DNA of 64,000 nt from Coffea arabica (taxonomy: Eukaryota; Streptophyta; Magnoliopsida; Gentianales; Rubiaceae). Positions 36,561 through 48,390 of the stretch are shown here, in pieces. The position numbers and the translations under genes were made by a program. The stretch's first letter is position 1; every line of letters starts with the position of its first letter. The stretch is from NCBI RefSeq assembly GCF_036785885.1, contig NC_092329.1, positions 16,200,449 through 16,264,448 on the forward strand, read 5' to 3'. The notes beneath the pieces are model-generated. The model ran no database searches, was not told where the DNA came from, and saw only the letters and a list, made by a program, of their open reading frames with translations.

Positions 36561-38308
36561 ACAATCTAAAATTTTTTTCTCTATTGTGTCCTTGTTTGCG
36601 GGGGATTACAAATACGTACAAAGCACATGATCTTTAATGAAATGTCTTCTTCAGCTATTTATTCTGTGCCAATATTTAAAACCAAAGTCTCTCCTTTGTA
36701 CATATTTGAATTGGGGAGTGGTATTGTGAACACTTGTCCCCATGAGAATATCCCCCATTTTATGCCTATAAAACCCTAAAAATAACACAATACAAAAACC
36801 TAGGTTGAATGGATATTGCATAGATTGTTGAGAGTGGGTTCAATTGGCAAGACTCATTTATTTTGCTTAAAAGAAGTTGAGATTCGACTTCCATTATCAA
36901 CAGTCTTTTATTAATAGGCAATCTGTAAAATCCACTATAAATTGTTGAAAGATGCATCATTGGCCTACTTTAGCTTAGAATGGAATAACCTTTTTTCCTT
37001 CTAAACTTTATTATTACAAAAAAAAAAAAAAAAAAGGACTACATGCTATTTTTGGCATCTTGTCACTTGTTAGGACCTGTTTGCAGATCAAACAAATTGA
37101 AACACCATTTGTGTTTAGAGTTGTTACTCCACTACTTACCTAGTGGAGTAATGCTTACCACGAAACCCCGCTGTGTACAGAAGACACGGCAAATTGGAGC
37201 AAAGTTTTTTTTTTTTTTTTTTCCGACTGCCAAAATGATTTCAGTAGAAAATTAAAGGATTTAGTCCCTCTTGAATTTGTCTTTCTTCTTAATTTCTTAT
37301 CGGTAAATCCACTTTTTATTACATTTCTTACCACCAATCCACTGGAAGTAGTTATAGGGTGCGCCATGAAAAGAAAGTGCATCCGTTTTCCTCCATTCAA
37401 GTTTGAGAAATACCTGAATCGAAAAAGCAGATCAGCTTGCTGTATATTCTTCTTTGGATTGCTGTTTTCAACCTGACGCAATAAATCAAGAAAAAAAAAA
37501 GTTGAAAATAGCTTTTCTTTTGTCTTTGTTTTCTTTTCTTGTTTGTTTAGCACTTTAGAATCGAGGTTAATGTAGAAGAATGCACAGAAGTTTGGCTTTT
37601 CACTGGTCGTTGGGATCAATTTGTGCTTCCCTCCTGAAGTACCTGAGCTGCAAATATTTCCGCAAGACTACTAAAAAATCACAGTGGTAATAAAACACAA
37701 AAAAAAAAAAAACTTTTTACGTTGATCAATGGAAGTAATTTTCGTAATCCATAATTTACATTGCCAATGTGATTGCACTATATTAAATTTCCACGGATGC
37801 TACTGTTGGAAATTAGTTTGTAGTATGAAAATTGATCATGACTTGTGACATGAACTTTATTTTCATGTCTAGAAGTTTGATTTATGAATTTCCTACAAGA
37901 TTCATTGGTACATTGAAGTATCTTCTCAAGTCCATTAGTTCATTTATGGAACCACTCAATTTATGTACTTGGTGTACTAAATTCATAAATGGATATTAAG
38001 TGAAGATACATTGATATATCTTCTCAAGTTCATTAATTCATGAAACTACTTAATTCATGAATTTGAAATACTAAATTCATGAATGGACATTAAGTGAGAA
38101 TACATTGTTGTATTTTCTCAAATTCATTAGTTCATGTATGGAACTGCTCAATTCATGAACTTGGTGTATTATATTAAAAAATGGATATTAAGTAAAGTTC
38201 ATGTAGTTTTGCTCTTGAATTGCCTATAAATAGAGGTATTTTAACCTCTCTTGTGGACGAATTTCTTAGAATATTGCTAAAATAAAAATTATCCAAAAAG
38301 TGGTGTGA

Positions 38309-40509
38309 TTTGAGGGGTTGTTTTGATTTAAGGGTCGCCGCAACTATGAAATGAGGCTACGAGTAAAAATAATAATATTAATTTAGATTTATTTTGGCCA
38401 CCTTCATTTTAGTCAATTTTCTGCCCCTTTTTTTCCCCAATGATCCGCCACTAATCAGATGAGCGGCGGAGCATCAAATTTCCATTTCCACTTTTTGACT
38501 TTTTGTTCACATGTGCACTTTTTGACTTTTTGGTCATTTGCAGTGTACTTTTCATGCGCACTTCGTTGTTCATTGGCTACTTTTTTTCAATTTTTTATTT
38601 TTCTGACATCGCAAATTTCATTTGTGACGTCATTTTTTTATTTTCCTTCCACCACAAATGTCATCAATTGGATTGCGGCTAAATTTGCTATAATATATGG
38701 CTAGTTTTAGTTGGCCATCTCCCCTTATCCCTTCCCCCTAGATTAGACTAAATTAGATTATAGGACATCTATCGTTACCGACAAAAAAAAAAAAAAAAAA
38801 GATTGTGGCTAAAAATTTTTTTTAGTGAAATTTTTTTTTATAATGAAAAAATATTTTAGTGAAATGTTAAATGCTAAACCCTAATTAAGCCTAATTTATT
38901 ATCATTATTACATTCTATAAATATTGTTCAATGCTACATTATTTATCATTATTTAAATTAACATTAACATTAAAAAATTTCAAAACTATGACTTAGTCAA
39001 ATTTTATTTGTAATTTAATAGCACATTTGATTATCATCTTAATTTATAAAATTAACATAATTCTAATATTATATATTATATTTTTTATAATTCTAGTTTA
39101 TAATAGGATTTTAGTAATACAATTTACAAATTTTGATTTTAAAATTACGCAAGAACAAAAATAACTTTCGTTGCTATTAGGTTTTGCTAAAAAAAATAAA
39201 AGGAATGTATTGCTGCTCATGAGATGATCGGCGGCGCGGAAGAAAATTTAAAACTTTCGAAAAGTGAGAACAAAAAAATTCCTTCGCCGCTCATTTCTTT
39301 TGCAAAAGTGAAAACAAAATTAAAATAAAAACATCGCCGCTCATCACATGGACAATATTGCAAAATTAAAAAAAAAAAAAAAGAAAGTTAATTTTACCAA
39401 AGGTGCTTTTGGACTCAAAAGCTTTTCTAATAGGATAGGAGTAAGGCCTTTTTTTGGTCTTTTGTTTGAGAGATGTCAACCTGACTCGGAGTAGCAGAAG
39501 GCTTTTTCATATGGAGATAATTCGTCAACCACCGAATAAAACTTCTAAGGAAACCCCAACATGCCAGAAGTGTGATTCCTTTGCTTGTACTTTCGTTCAC
39601 TACGTTAGCTTGTCCTTGAATCGGCAATCGGCAATAATTGAAATAGTACTACTTTGACGTGAACATGACATTTTCCGGCAATAATTGGAATACTGCAGAT
39701 ACTTTGATGTGAACATGGATCTGTCTGGCAATAATTGGAATAGTACTACTTTGTCGTGAACATGACATTTTTCGGCAATAATTGGAACAAGGATACTTTG
39801 ATGTGCTACTTTGACGTGAACATGGATTTGTCGGCAATAGTTGGAATAGTACTACTTTGACGTCAACATGCCATTTTTCGGCAATAATTGGAATAGTGAT
39901 AACATGGTTTGAGACATTATTGAGTAAATCGGTAGCTTTGATTTTGCAGATCTAAAAAGTTTGTTGTGATTGATGGTGAAAAAACTAAGGCCGCGAATTC
40001 AAGTTGTGGCTTTAGTTGGCTGTTTTTTTTAATAAATTTTTTTATAAAAAAAATTAATAACAGGTTGAGCGCTTTTTTTAATAAAAAATAATTAGATGTT
40101 GGGATGGGAGGAAAACTATCGCCGCAATTTCCATTTGCGGTTTTACTTAAAAAATTGCTTTTTCACTAAAATATTTTTTTCATTCTAAAAAAATTTTTCA
40201 CTAAAAAAAATTTTTGGCCGACGGTGCACGATTAAAAGAAAAATTGACGACATTTGTGGTGGGAGGGAAATAAAAAAATTGACGCCGCAAAGGAAAATAA
40301 AAAAATTGAAAAATAGTAGACGCAAATGAAGAAAAAGTCAAAAAGTCGAAGAATTTTGATGCAGATGAGCGGCGAAACATTGGAAAAACAAAGGGCAGAA
40401 AATTGACTAAAATGAAGGCAGTCAAAATAAATATAAATTAATATTACTTTTACTGGTAGCCCCGTTTCATAGTTGCGGCGACCCTTAAACCAGAACAACC
40501 CCTCAAACC
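38309..40509. mobile_element. Fold-back element with long inverted termini
   Basis: The left terminus, from TTTGAGGGGTTGTT, runs through GGGTCGCCGCAACTATGAAA to about 38870. The reverse complement of about 40140-40509 repeats the same succession, including TTAGTCAATTTTCTGCCC and ATATTTTAGTGAAA. The arms are therefore about 370-560 bases; the left is longer because of an extra insert near 38690-38790. The interior is non-coding and includes a short tandem array. Long inverted arms suggest a non-autonomous MULE or fold-back transposon. No target-site duplication could be read. Confidence 0.75.
39645..39900. repeat. Tandem array of CGGCAATAATTGGAA units
   Basis: At least four units of about 55-60 bases share the order CTTTGA(C/T)GTGAACATG, then a CGGCAATAATTGGAA word, then TAGTACTA. 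They lie in the core of the fold-back element. Confidence 0.75.
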
Positions 40510-41180
40510 AACTTCTTGCATCTCTTTCTTGTGAAAACTAAACTTGTTATACGATAGTTTTCGTTTCATTATATCCTAAAAGTAATTTGCCATTTCAACC
40601 CAGTTAGCAAGATTGTGGGGGCAACTAAGACCTTAAGAAGAGTGATCACATGCCTTGGAAACTTTCTTGAATTCCTCAAAATTATTGGTCAAGTTCTTGA
40701 AATTATTCTTGTAATAGCTCTGTGGTAGGTACCATACACGTGTAATCCCCATATTCTCCAACAGCTACAATTCTTAAATTATTATAATGTATCTACCTTA
40801 TGATTAGCTCAATAATGGTTTCAACAAATATTAAATCAGATGGCTCTCCAGCAGCGATTCGGTCAATGAAAGGTTTGATATTTGTTCGTCTTGAAAAGAT
40901 CCTTATTAGATCGGCCACCTGTGAGAATTACAACATAGTGAGAATCCTATTTTTGTTATATTTTAAACACATTACATCATAAAAAAATGATATATTATTA
41001 TTTTCAAAGGGTTTTTCCAAATAATTATTTAACAAAACATTCTGTAACACCTCTTGAATATGTTGTCATTCATTGGAAAATATTTGTACAATTTTATAGC
41101 GCATATGTATTATAACATCACTGATTTGAAAAAGCTTTTCTAACACTATCACTTAACCAGGAGCTGAGCATTCTGTTGCA

Positions 41181-41899
41181 GTAAAAAAAATTCCAATAAA
41201 CTTGAAGAAAATATAAATATCACCAAGAAAAATTTGATTAACAAAAGTTTAGTGATCGAAAATTCCCATTTAGGGAAAAGAGAAATACCCCGTTACCAAA
41301 TTCTTGTTATTTTATCTTCTTTCTTCCTCCCTCATCCTTAAGAGAATAAGATCAATAGATTGATTACGGGATAAGAAGAATAAACCCTTCATTAAACCAA
41401 AAGTAAATAGAACAAAGGAAGGGATTTATTTAAACACACTGAAAAAATAAACTAAAAACCTTCGAAGAAAATTAAAAATAAAGACAGGAACAGCAGAAGA
41501 AGAAGCTATCTTTTTTTGAGATGCCTGTATAGTAGAGATGAAGTAGCCATCAACAATTAAGGGAATCAAGACTGTTTTATAGTTTAATGTTCACGTGATT
41601 AGACACGTAATCAACTTGCCTTTGCCTTTAGTTAGTGGGCTACCAAGAGAGATTTGAGAGAGATTTTGCAAGTTCCTCTTATCCCATACACAAGTTCCAT
41701 TAGCTTCCCCTTATCCTCTATCTAGGGAGTAATATATAGTAGGAATGGTACATGAATTGTTGCATGAAGGAACGAAAAATAAAGACGAGTATCCATTTTG
41801 ACTTTCAATCTGCAGATGCAAACCATTCGACAGTGTAAACATAAAATATTAAAATCTCGTCATCATTAGTGTAAACGACAATAGGATCAAGAACTGTAT
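41181..41899. other. Leader-intron remains of pseudogene D, no gene seen
   Basis: Matches about 22430-22740 in unit B at first. Bases 41821-41898 then recur at 44307-44384, so the two copies bracket the inserts described next. Confidence 0.55.
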
Positions 41900-42220
41900 C
41901 CATATGGCTAAGCAGGAAATGAGCCAGGAATGGTTGTCAGAATATGGCTAAGCAGGAAATGGGGCCAGGAATGGTTGTCAGGAACCGTTCCTGGCAGTTG
42001 ACGGCCATGATTTGGCCAAAAAATTTTGTGCGGCTCAAATCACGTCTTGTAACTCGATTTTCAAACCATGTGTGGGGCCCACAAAAAAGTGTTGTAAAAT
42101 TACGTCGTGTGCAAAGAAAGTTACACCGTGTGCAATGAAAATTACGTACAGTGAAAAATGAATACAACCGGCAGAAACGGTTGCACCTGCAACCGTTTGT
42201 GCCCCTTGTCCGGCTAAGCA
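41900..42220. mobile_element. MITE-like insert with GGGGC...GCCCC ends
   Basis: Relative to the duplicate at 44384-44392, about 320 extra bases are present. They include a 40-base tandem repeat (41900-41938 and 41940-41979, ATGGCTAAGCAGGAAATG...). The inner part begins GGGGCCAGGAATGGTTG and ends near CAACCGTTTGTGCCCC, a weak inverted pair, with inner palindromes such as GGAACCGTTCC. Non-coding. Classification is open. Confidence 0.5.
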
Positions 42221-42258
42221 ACATATTAACAGCTTTTTAGCAATAGGATGTTGAAAAG

Positions 42259-43443
42259 TAGAGGTGGCAAAATGGGCGGAATGAGCGGGATTTACTTGGA
42301 TTTGAAATGAAACCAAGTCATATGGGTTTGGGATCAATCTTACCCATATGTGTTTTGGGACTAACTTGGGCGGTATCACTTTGGGATGGATTTAGATTGA
42401 TCCCGTCCAATACCCAAATCTATTTTCTACATATTTTTTCCTTTAATTCATTTTTTATTTTTTAAATAATTTTAATATTTTTTATTTATTAAATTTCTTT
42501 TAGTCTTATTTTGAATTTATATTTTCATGAATTCATTTTACACTCTAGAACGATCAACAGTTATTTCAAAAAGACATAACATTTTCATAAGGATGAACAT
42601 ATCCTCTCCCTTATCAGGAAATGTCAAAATGTCTCAACAAAACAGAGGAAATAGTACAGTGCTTTTACAACGTCAAATTGTAGCAAGCCTCAGACCTGCA
42701 AAATCACAAACTATGCAAGTTCTCAGGACAACTACTCAGCAGCCTTGATACTCGATAACATAAAACATTTGATTAAAGTTATGCAATTGAACAGAAAATT
42801 ACAAGATAAGCTCACAGCAAGAAGGGATTCTTCTTTTTGATCACCCAAAGAGAAATTGGCATTCCTAGATGTAAGTTAAGCCTATGTGAACGCTGCTTCA
42901 ATTTCTTTGTACAATATTGGAACATTTAAAATACAAAGAAAATGACAGAAGAAAAATCTATTGAGATCTACCATGTAGCAATTTTGTTAACCTCAACATT
43001 TCCATTGTTTTATTTCATGATTCTAATCAGGGGTTTCACTCTGGATACAATAAAAAGTATTAAGTGGAAGTCGTGTCAAAATACTTGTTTATACACCATT
43101 AATTCTATTCTCAATGAGTAGGATCCGGATTAAATTTTACAGATTTCCGCCAAATGAGCTCCTTGATGTTCTCTTCAGTGAAGGATGGCTGCTCAAAATC
43201 GAAAACAAATGTCCTAGGACAAACAGGCTCCTCATTGATATCATGAAGAGGTGCCAAATATGGGTGGGGAGATATTTGGACCCAATGGGTACCCAAGTAT
43301 TTCCCAACATTTTTCATCAATTAATGGGTACAATTGGAATATGTCCCATTTTAAACCCAATATCAAATTATAATACCCATTCCGCTCAAAGTCCCTTTGG
43401 GCATGGGTAGCCCATTGGAATTTGGGACAAATTGCAACCTCTA
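42259..43443. mobile_element. Non-autonomous hAT-type transposon, 1.2 kb
   Basis: The ends are TAGAGGTGGCAAAATGGG on the left and, reverse-complemented, TAGAGGTTGCAATTTGTCCC on the right. They are flanked by an 8-base duplication with one mismatch, TTGAAAAG (42251-42258) and CTGAAAAG (43444-43451). The empty site with CTGAAAA is at about 44424. Subterminal GGGATGGGATC-like and TACCCA words repeat. No transposase is recognised. It is more diverged than the hAT at 34371, so probably older. Confidence 0.8.
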
Positions 43444-43539
43444 CTGAAAAGTAACTTGATCGAGCAGGAAAAAGAAAAGTTAACCATTGGGCTTGGGTCC
43501 AGTTGCTAGAGACAGTCTCTTAGAATTTTTTTTCATGTA

Positions 43540-43965
43540 CTAATTTCTGCAACAAATATCCCTTGCCATACTCAACCCATAAATGATGGCCCATAGTTCT
43601 ACTACCATGTTATTTGTAGTTCCCAAGCTGACACCGAACCCATTCATCCAGTAACCCCCTTCATCTCTATTTAGTACTCCTGCTGTTGCTTGTCCTAAAC
43701 CGTTGCTTGACCCTCCATCAACATTTAGTTTCACCCATCCAATTTGGGCTTACTCCAATTGATAGACTTCAGCTCCTTCTATACTGCTCGACAATACTTG
43801 GTAAGAGATTCCTGACCGAAACCGGCTGTCACTATTTGTCCATACCAAGCATAATAAGAAAAGTTCTTGAATCAAACACTTGTCAATCTGCGTCTTCTAT
43901 CTCTACAATGTCATATTGTTTTAAGCTCCACTCTAGCCATTCTTCCAAATTTGGGTTCCTAATAT
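43540..43965 (-). pseudogene. RNase H-like (RVT_3) retroelement fragment, copy 3
   Basis: The minus strand reads KLNVDGGSSNGLGQA and GTTNNMVVELWAIIYGL, then is cut at MARDICCRN by the junction at 43540. This removes the last catalytic Asp region present in copy 1. Repeat R follows at 43985-44290. Confidence 0.7.
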
Positions 43966-43984
43966 TCATAATTATTGAATTACA

Positions 43985-44290
43985 TTTGACCAACTTTTTT
44001 ATATATATATATATATAAAACATCATCATAACATTAAATCCATACTAATAGCACAAATTAAATCAATCATACACAAATACAAATAGATCTGAAAAACAAA
44101 TACTTGATATTACAAATCTAAAAAATTAATAGAATATTACACTGTAAAACTCCAATAATATCAAAAGATAAAACACTTATTGCCCCAATATCATTTATGC
44201 ATGCTTCCAACTGTGTTGCTTCTTTTCTCCCAGATCTACTAATTAACTAATTCAAATTTAGATGTTAAAGCGAGATCTAATGAGGCGTGA
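43985..44290. repeat. Repeat R, copy 4 (truncated)
   Basis: Matches the first 300 bases of R and stops within the GAGATCTAA word, where the second copy of 41821-41898 begins. A short TA run lies at its left edge (about 44001-44018). Confidence 0.75.
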
Positions 44291-44870
44291 AGGAAAGAAA
44301 ACCATTCGACAGTGTAAACATAAAATATTAAAATCTCGTCATCATTAGTGTAAACGACAATAGGATCAAGAACTGTATCTGTATTGCAAAGCAACATATT
44401 AACAGCTTTTTAGCAATAGGATGCTGAAAAATAACTTGATCGAGCAGGAAAAAGAAAAGTAAACCATTGGGCTTTGGTCCAGTTGCCAGAGACAGTCTCT
44501 TACAATTTTTTTCTCATGTACTAGATTAAGGGGTTCAAACTCAGCCTAGTGCATTACAAAGAAGTTTCACTGCTTCCTTTGTTCAAAAAATCTAGGGAGG
44601 GCAAGTCAAAAAAATCCAGAGAGTGCAACAGTGCACTCCCCCTTCCCCATAAAATAGAAGTAGTATAGATTATTGCCATTAGACAAGCAAAAAAAAAAGA
44701 GTAGGAAAAAGAAAAGCAAACATACCTGACATAAAAAATTTTATTGTAATGAGATCCCACGGCAAAATAATGTAGAAAATGTAGCCTTTGGGAGGGACTA
44801 AGACCTGCTATTTTGTCCCAAAAGGAGCAGTAAAGTAGAGCTGTCTGAACCACTGATGTGACGAGGATGT

Positions 44871-45572
44871 TGGTTTTAATCTTATTCAATAAATGACGAC
44901 CGGATAATGTCATAGTATAAAACTCTTATTCGACTTTTTTATCCCACAGGTTTTAACATCTGCACCAAGAACACGAATGGTTGTTAGCAATAATCATTCC
45001 GAACGATGTAATATTTTTTGAACAATATATAATTCTAGATGAATTACTTGTAAAACTTAACAACAAAGACACAATTATTACATATGGGACATGCATGAAC
45101 AAAAACAAAATATCACATCTCTGTTGTAAGGATGTATAAAAAGTTTACATAGAATTTCTAAATGTTCAAAAAATATTACGTCTACCTTCCCTGAAGGTTG
45201 ATTAAATTATCAAATGAACCCTGTGATTTGAGCAAATTGCATTTATACCCTTGCAAATAATAGCGTCTAAACCCAACAAACGGTAGTAATGAAATGACAA
45301 AATTGCACCTTGCAAAATACTACAGTTATCGCCCTCAAAATTTGTCCAAATTTAGAAAAGTTCCTATACTTTATTAAAAAAATATTTTATTAAAAAATTG
45401 CTTCAATGTGATCCAAAAAAAACCAAACCTAAATTAAAAGAACTAAATCAATTACTAACGACTAAGAAATGAGCAAATAAAAATAAAATGAGAAAACATC
45501 TTAATTTCTCCTTTTTGTGACTGACTTATTTCAATTGTTACCATACTCTTTCAACCCACTTTTTCCATTATA

Positions 45573-45614
<42 letters not shown>

Positions 45615-47520
45615 TAATTTGTTGTGTGAAAATAGTATTTAGCTACACTATATGAATTTTTATCCATAACATAATACTAAATTTTTATCCTTAATTCTTA
45701 ATAGGTGTCTTTTTAGGAATTTTACTTCTGATTTCCAAATGGAAGCCTTTGTATGAAAACCTTAACATTCAGTGCTTATTAGAGGATGTAAAGCAATAGG
45801 TTTTCTATTTTGGAAAAAAGAGTTTGATTATTTATACATTCACATGAAAAAGAATTCTTAATATAGAAAATGTAACGCTAGTATAAAGTTGTATAATTAT
45901 AGTCCTTACATTACATGTATCGGTGATAAAGGTATTTAGTGAGTGTTCATTAGTTGTAATTGGGAAGAATGGAAAGTGAGAATAAAAAGTGATTGAAAGA
46001 GTCAACACCATCTCTCCCTTTTTGTACTTTTATCAAAAGAGGTTTAAACAATACATTATTTTTATATTTTTTTACACTAATCTTTCTAACTTTACGTATT
46101 CATGAGGGGATACTTGTACTATATTTTACGTATTCTCATAATATCACTCAGCTCCCCTGAGATTTTTAAAATCTCATTTACTTCTCTTAAATTGACATTT
46201 ATTGTAACATTTTAGCTCCTTTAAAGGAAATGCAAGAAAGATAAAACTTTTATTCCAGTACTATCTTTATGTTATCCTACTTATAAAGTTTCCAACAACA
46301 ATAAAAAATACAATAAGGTTAACTTCTTATAACATGTGAATTTCTTCACTTAAACTATTTATTTTAGTTGTTTTGAAACAAAGCAAAATTTACACCTTGA
46401 AGAATTCACATATATGAAGAGATTATTTTAATTTTTCAATACAACTTAAACAACATCATGTATTCAAATGTAATTTCTAAAAAAATTTCTCGACTTTCAT
46501 ATAACTGTTTACGAAAGTTTTCAATGTGTTAATTACACCAAAATCCTCCTAAGTGGTTGATTTTAACTAGATTTAATTTATCCACGTCCTTTGTAATCTC
46601 ACCATGATCTCGATATAGAGAAATATAGACCATTATCAGATAACAATTTTTTTTTTGTTCTAATCTACATTTTTTGGTTTAAAAATTTTATTTTCTTTTG
46701 ATTTTTTGGTTAAATAGTTATTAAGAGTAAGAGTAATATTGTGGATTTGTGACATCTGATAAGAATATTTAGTCTTATCAAATTGACACGAGAGGCAAGT
46801 GAGATTTTAGAAACCTCAGAGGAGTTGAGTAATATTATGAGAAACCTCAGAGGAGGTTTCTGAAATCATCCCTATTTTTCTACTAAAGTTGCTGCTACTA
46901 CGAAAATAATACACTAGAGAGATGTATGCATTATTGGACTATTTTTATATGGGGCAAAGAACGGTTTTAGGTTAGGTTTTTGTTTATTTTCAATTGTTTA
47001 AATTGGAGCAGCTTACAATGTAGGAAAAATTAGATTGTTGTATCTAAGAAGCAACATATTGAGACCTAATACATAAATAATACTATATAAGGGCGTGAAT
47101 CGTTTTAAAAATAGCGACCTAATTCATACCTCCTCTTATCATGTCATAATTACTTGAATGAAACTAATTATTTTATTTTTTATGTTACATCGAGGAAAGA
47201 TGAATTTTGTTCATCTTCTATTTGAATTTAATGTTGGAAAGTATTTATAATTACTTAATTACATTTGGCGTAGAACCAATTGGTTATGAGGAAAACTTCT
47301 TCTGCTACTAGAATAGTTTTACCCTCAATTTAACGAGTGCGAGAGTTTCAGGTGCTATCCTCATCCACCAAGCTTCACAAACAAACTGAAAACATAGCAG
47401 AACACAAATGCATCCATAATGGTGAAGAAGTACTTGTAAATATCAATGGTGCAAGACCAGATGTATAACCGCCTTTGTATTTCATCTAGGATAAAATGCA
47501 CAGAAAGATTCTTCAGCTCT
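44871..47520. other. Intergenic, shared with unit B, no gene seen
   Basis: Nearly identical to 23100-24107 plus 26965-28630, without the solo LTR. Contains the (TA)n run at 45575-45612. No gene recognised. Confidence 0.6.
45575..45612. repeat. (TA)n microsatellite
   Basis: About 19 TA units, the counterpart of 23835-23872. Confidence 0.95.
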
Positions 47521-47523
47521 AGG

Positions 47524-47609
47524 CTACGATACTTGATTAGGCATTTCTCTGCTGTAAAATCTTCCCACTACTCTGCAGTCCAGTATTTCAATGGTCTTTT
47601 CAGACTTTA
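47524..47609 (-). pseudogene. GH3 C-terminal fragment in unit C
   Basis: Same stump as 28635-28720: the last 28 residues of a GH3 protein with its stop codon and 3' flank, joined at 47610 to the segment related to 125-362. Its presence in both units shows that it formed before units B and C separated. Confidence 0.85.
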
Positions 47610-47829
47610 AATGAAGGATACTTTAAACCAAAAAAAGTTGCTTTCAATTGATAACAATTAACAAAATAACACCATCTCCTAGTGTCACCTTCATCGCCCA
47701 AGAATTAAATAAAGAAATATATGTGCTGCAAAAGGGCATTCCAAGCGAAAGCAAAGTGGAGAAGGGTCAGATGTAGATGATCTTTTCAAAAGAAAGAAAA
47801 ATGAAAACCAAAATTAGTCGTGTTTGTTT

Positions 47830-48220
47830 AGATATTACAAATCTAGAAAATTAATAAAATATTACACTGTGAAACTCCAAAAATATCAAAAAATAAAACA
47901 CTTATTGTTCCAATATCATCTATGCATGCTTCCAATGCTTTTTTTCTCCCAGATCTGCTAATGAGCTGATTTAAATTCAGATGTTAAAGTGAGATCTAAC
48001 GAGGTAGATCTAAAAGATTTCAGATCCGCCAACCAAATATGCAAAAACTTAGATCAAATGCAAAAAATAGCAAAAAACTACGAAAGCTATCATTAGAAAT
48101 CTCTAGGAGAGGAGAAAACTGTCACTCAAAATCCCTAAGAGAATAAACTCACTAGGAAACTCCATGAGAGGAGTGTAACATCTTTTGCTACAAGAATAGC
48201 ATTACCCTCAATTTGATGAG
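47830..48220. repeat. Repeat R, copy 5
   Basis: Almost identical to copy 3 in front of GH3-B and again leads into the 3' flank of a GH3 gene. Confidence 0.8.
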
Positions 48221-48390
48221 TACAAGAGTTTCAGATACTATCCTCATCCACCAAGCTTCACAAACAAACTGAAAAATAGTAGAAAACAAATACGTCCATA
48301 CAATGGTGAAGTACTTTTACATTTCGACATTGCAAGACAAGGTATATGACCTAGAATGAAATATGCAAAAAGATTCTTGAAGACCACAGG

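Larger units (their letters stand above)
37804..40763. mobile_element. LTR (probably solo) split by a fold-back element
   Basis: The insert starts TGTTGGAAATTAG and ends TTCTCCAACA, with a perfect 5-base duplication GCTAC at 37799-37803 and 40764-40768. It sits in intron 1 of pseudogene D; pseudogene E shows the unoccupied intron (near 22020). The left piece contains CCTATAAATAGAGG near 38224, a likely TATA box. The outer pieces (37804-about 38308 and about 40510-40763) would make one LTR of about 760 bases, with the fold-back element between them. No retroelement proteins are visible. Confidence 0.8.
36640..44870 (-). pseudogene. GH3 pseudogene D (second GH3 lineage), dispersed exons
   Basis: Pieces, in minus-strand order: 5' exon relic from 44726 (CAG-GTATG donor) to about 44870; exon 1 relic about 40797-41180 (end reads AAGEPSDLIFVETIIELI); exon 2 about 37500-37645 (SSGTSGGKHKLIPTT); exon 3 start about 37295-37415 (NGGKRMHFLFMAHP, TTSSGLVVRN); and an exon 4 start at about 36645-36775 (TPQFK-like text beside degraded YRYRMGD). 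Stops and frameshifts occur throughout, and most of exons 3 and 4 is missing. Intron 1 has been split by an LTR that is itself interrupted (37804-40763), and the leader intron by a MITE-like insert, a hAT element and other repeats. It is sister to pseudogene E and keeps more exons. Confidence 0.8.

Noticed and set aside
37155..37619. 154-codon minus-strand frame as a single intact gene
   Set aside because: It reads through an intron and poly-Lys low-complexity sequence between two GH3 pseudogene exon fragments. Only the GH3-like parts are meaningful.
39645..39900. CRISPR-like array
   Set aside because: Units are imperfect, about 55-60 bases, without unique spacers, in plant DNA inside a transposon. 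It is an ordinary tandem repeat.
42535..42748. 73-codon plus-strand frame within the hAT element as a transposase piece
   Set aside because: No hAT zinc-finger or dimerisation motif is visible; too short and unsupported.
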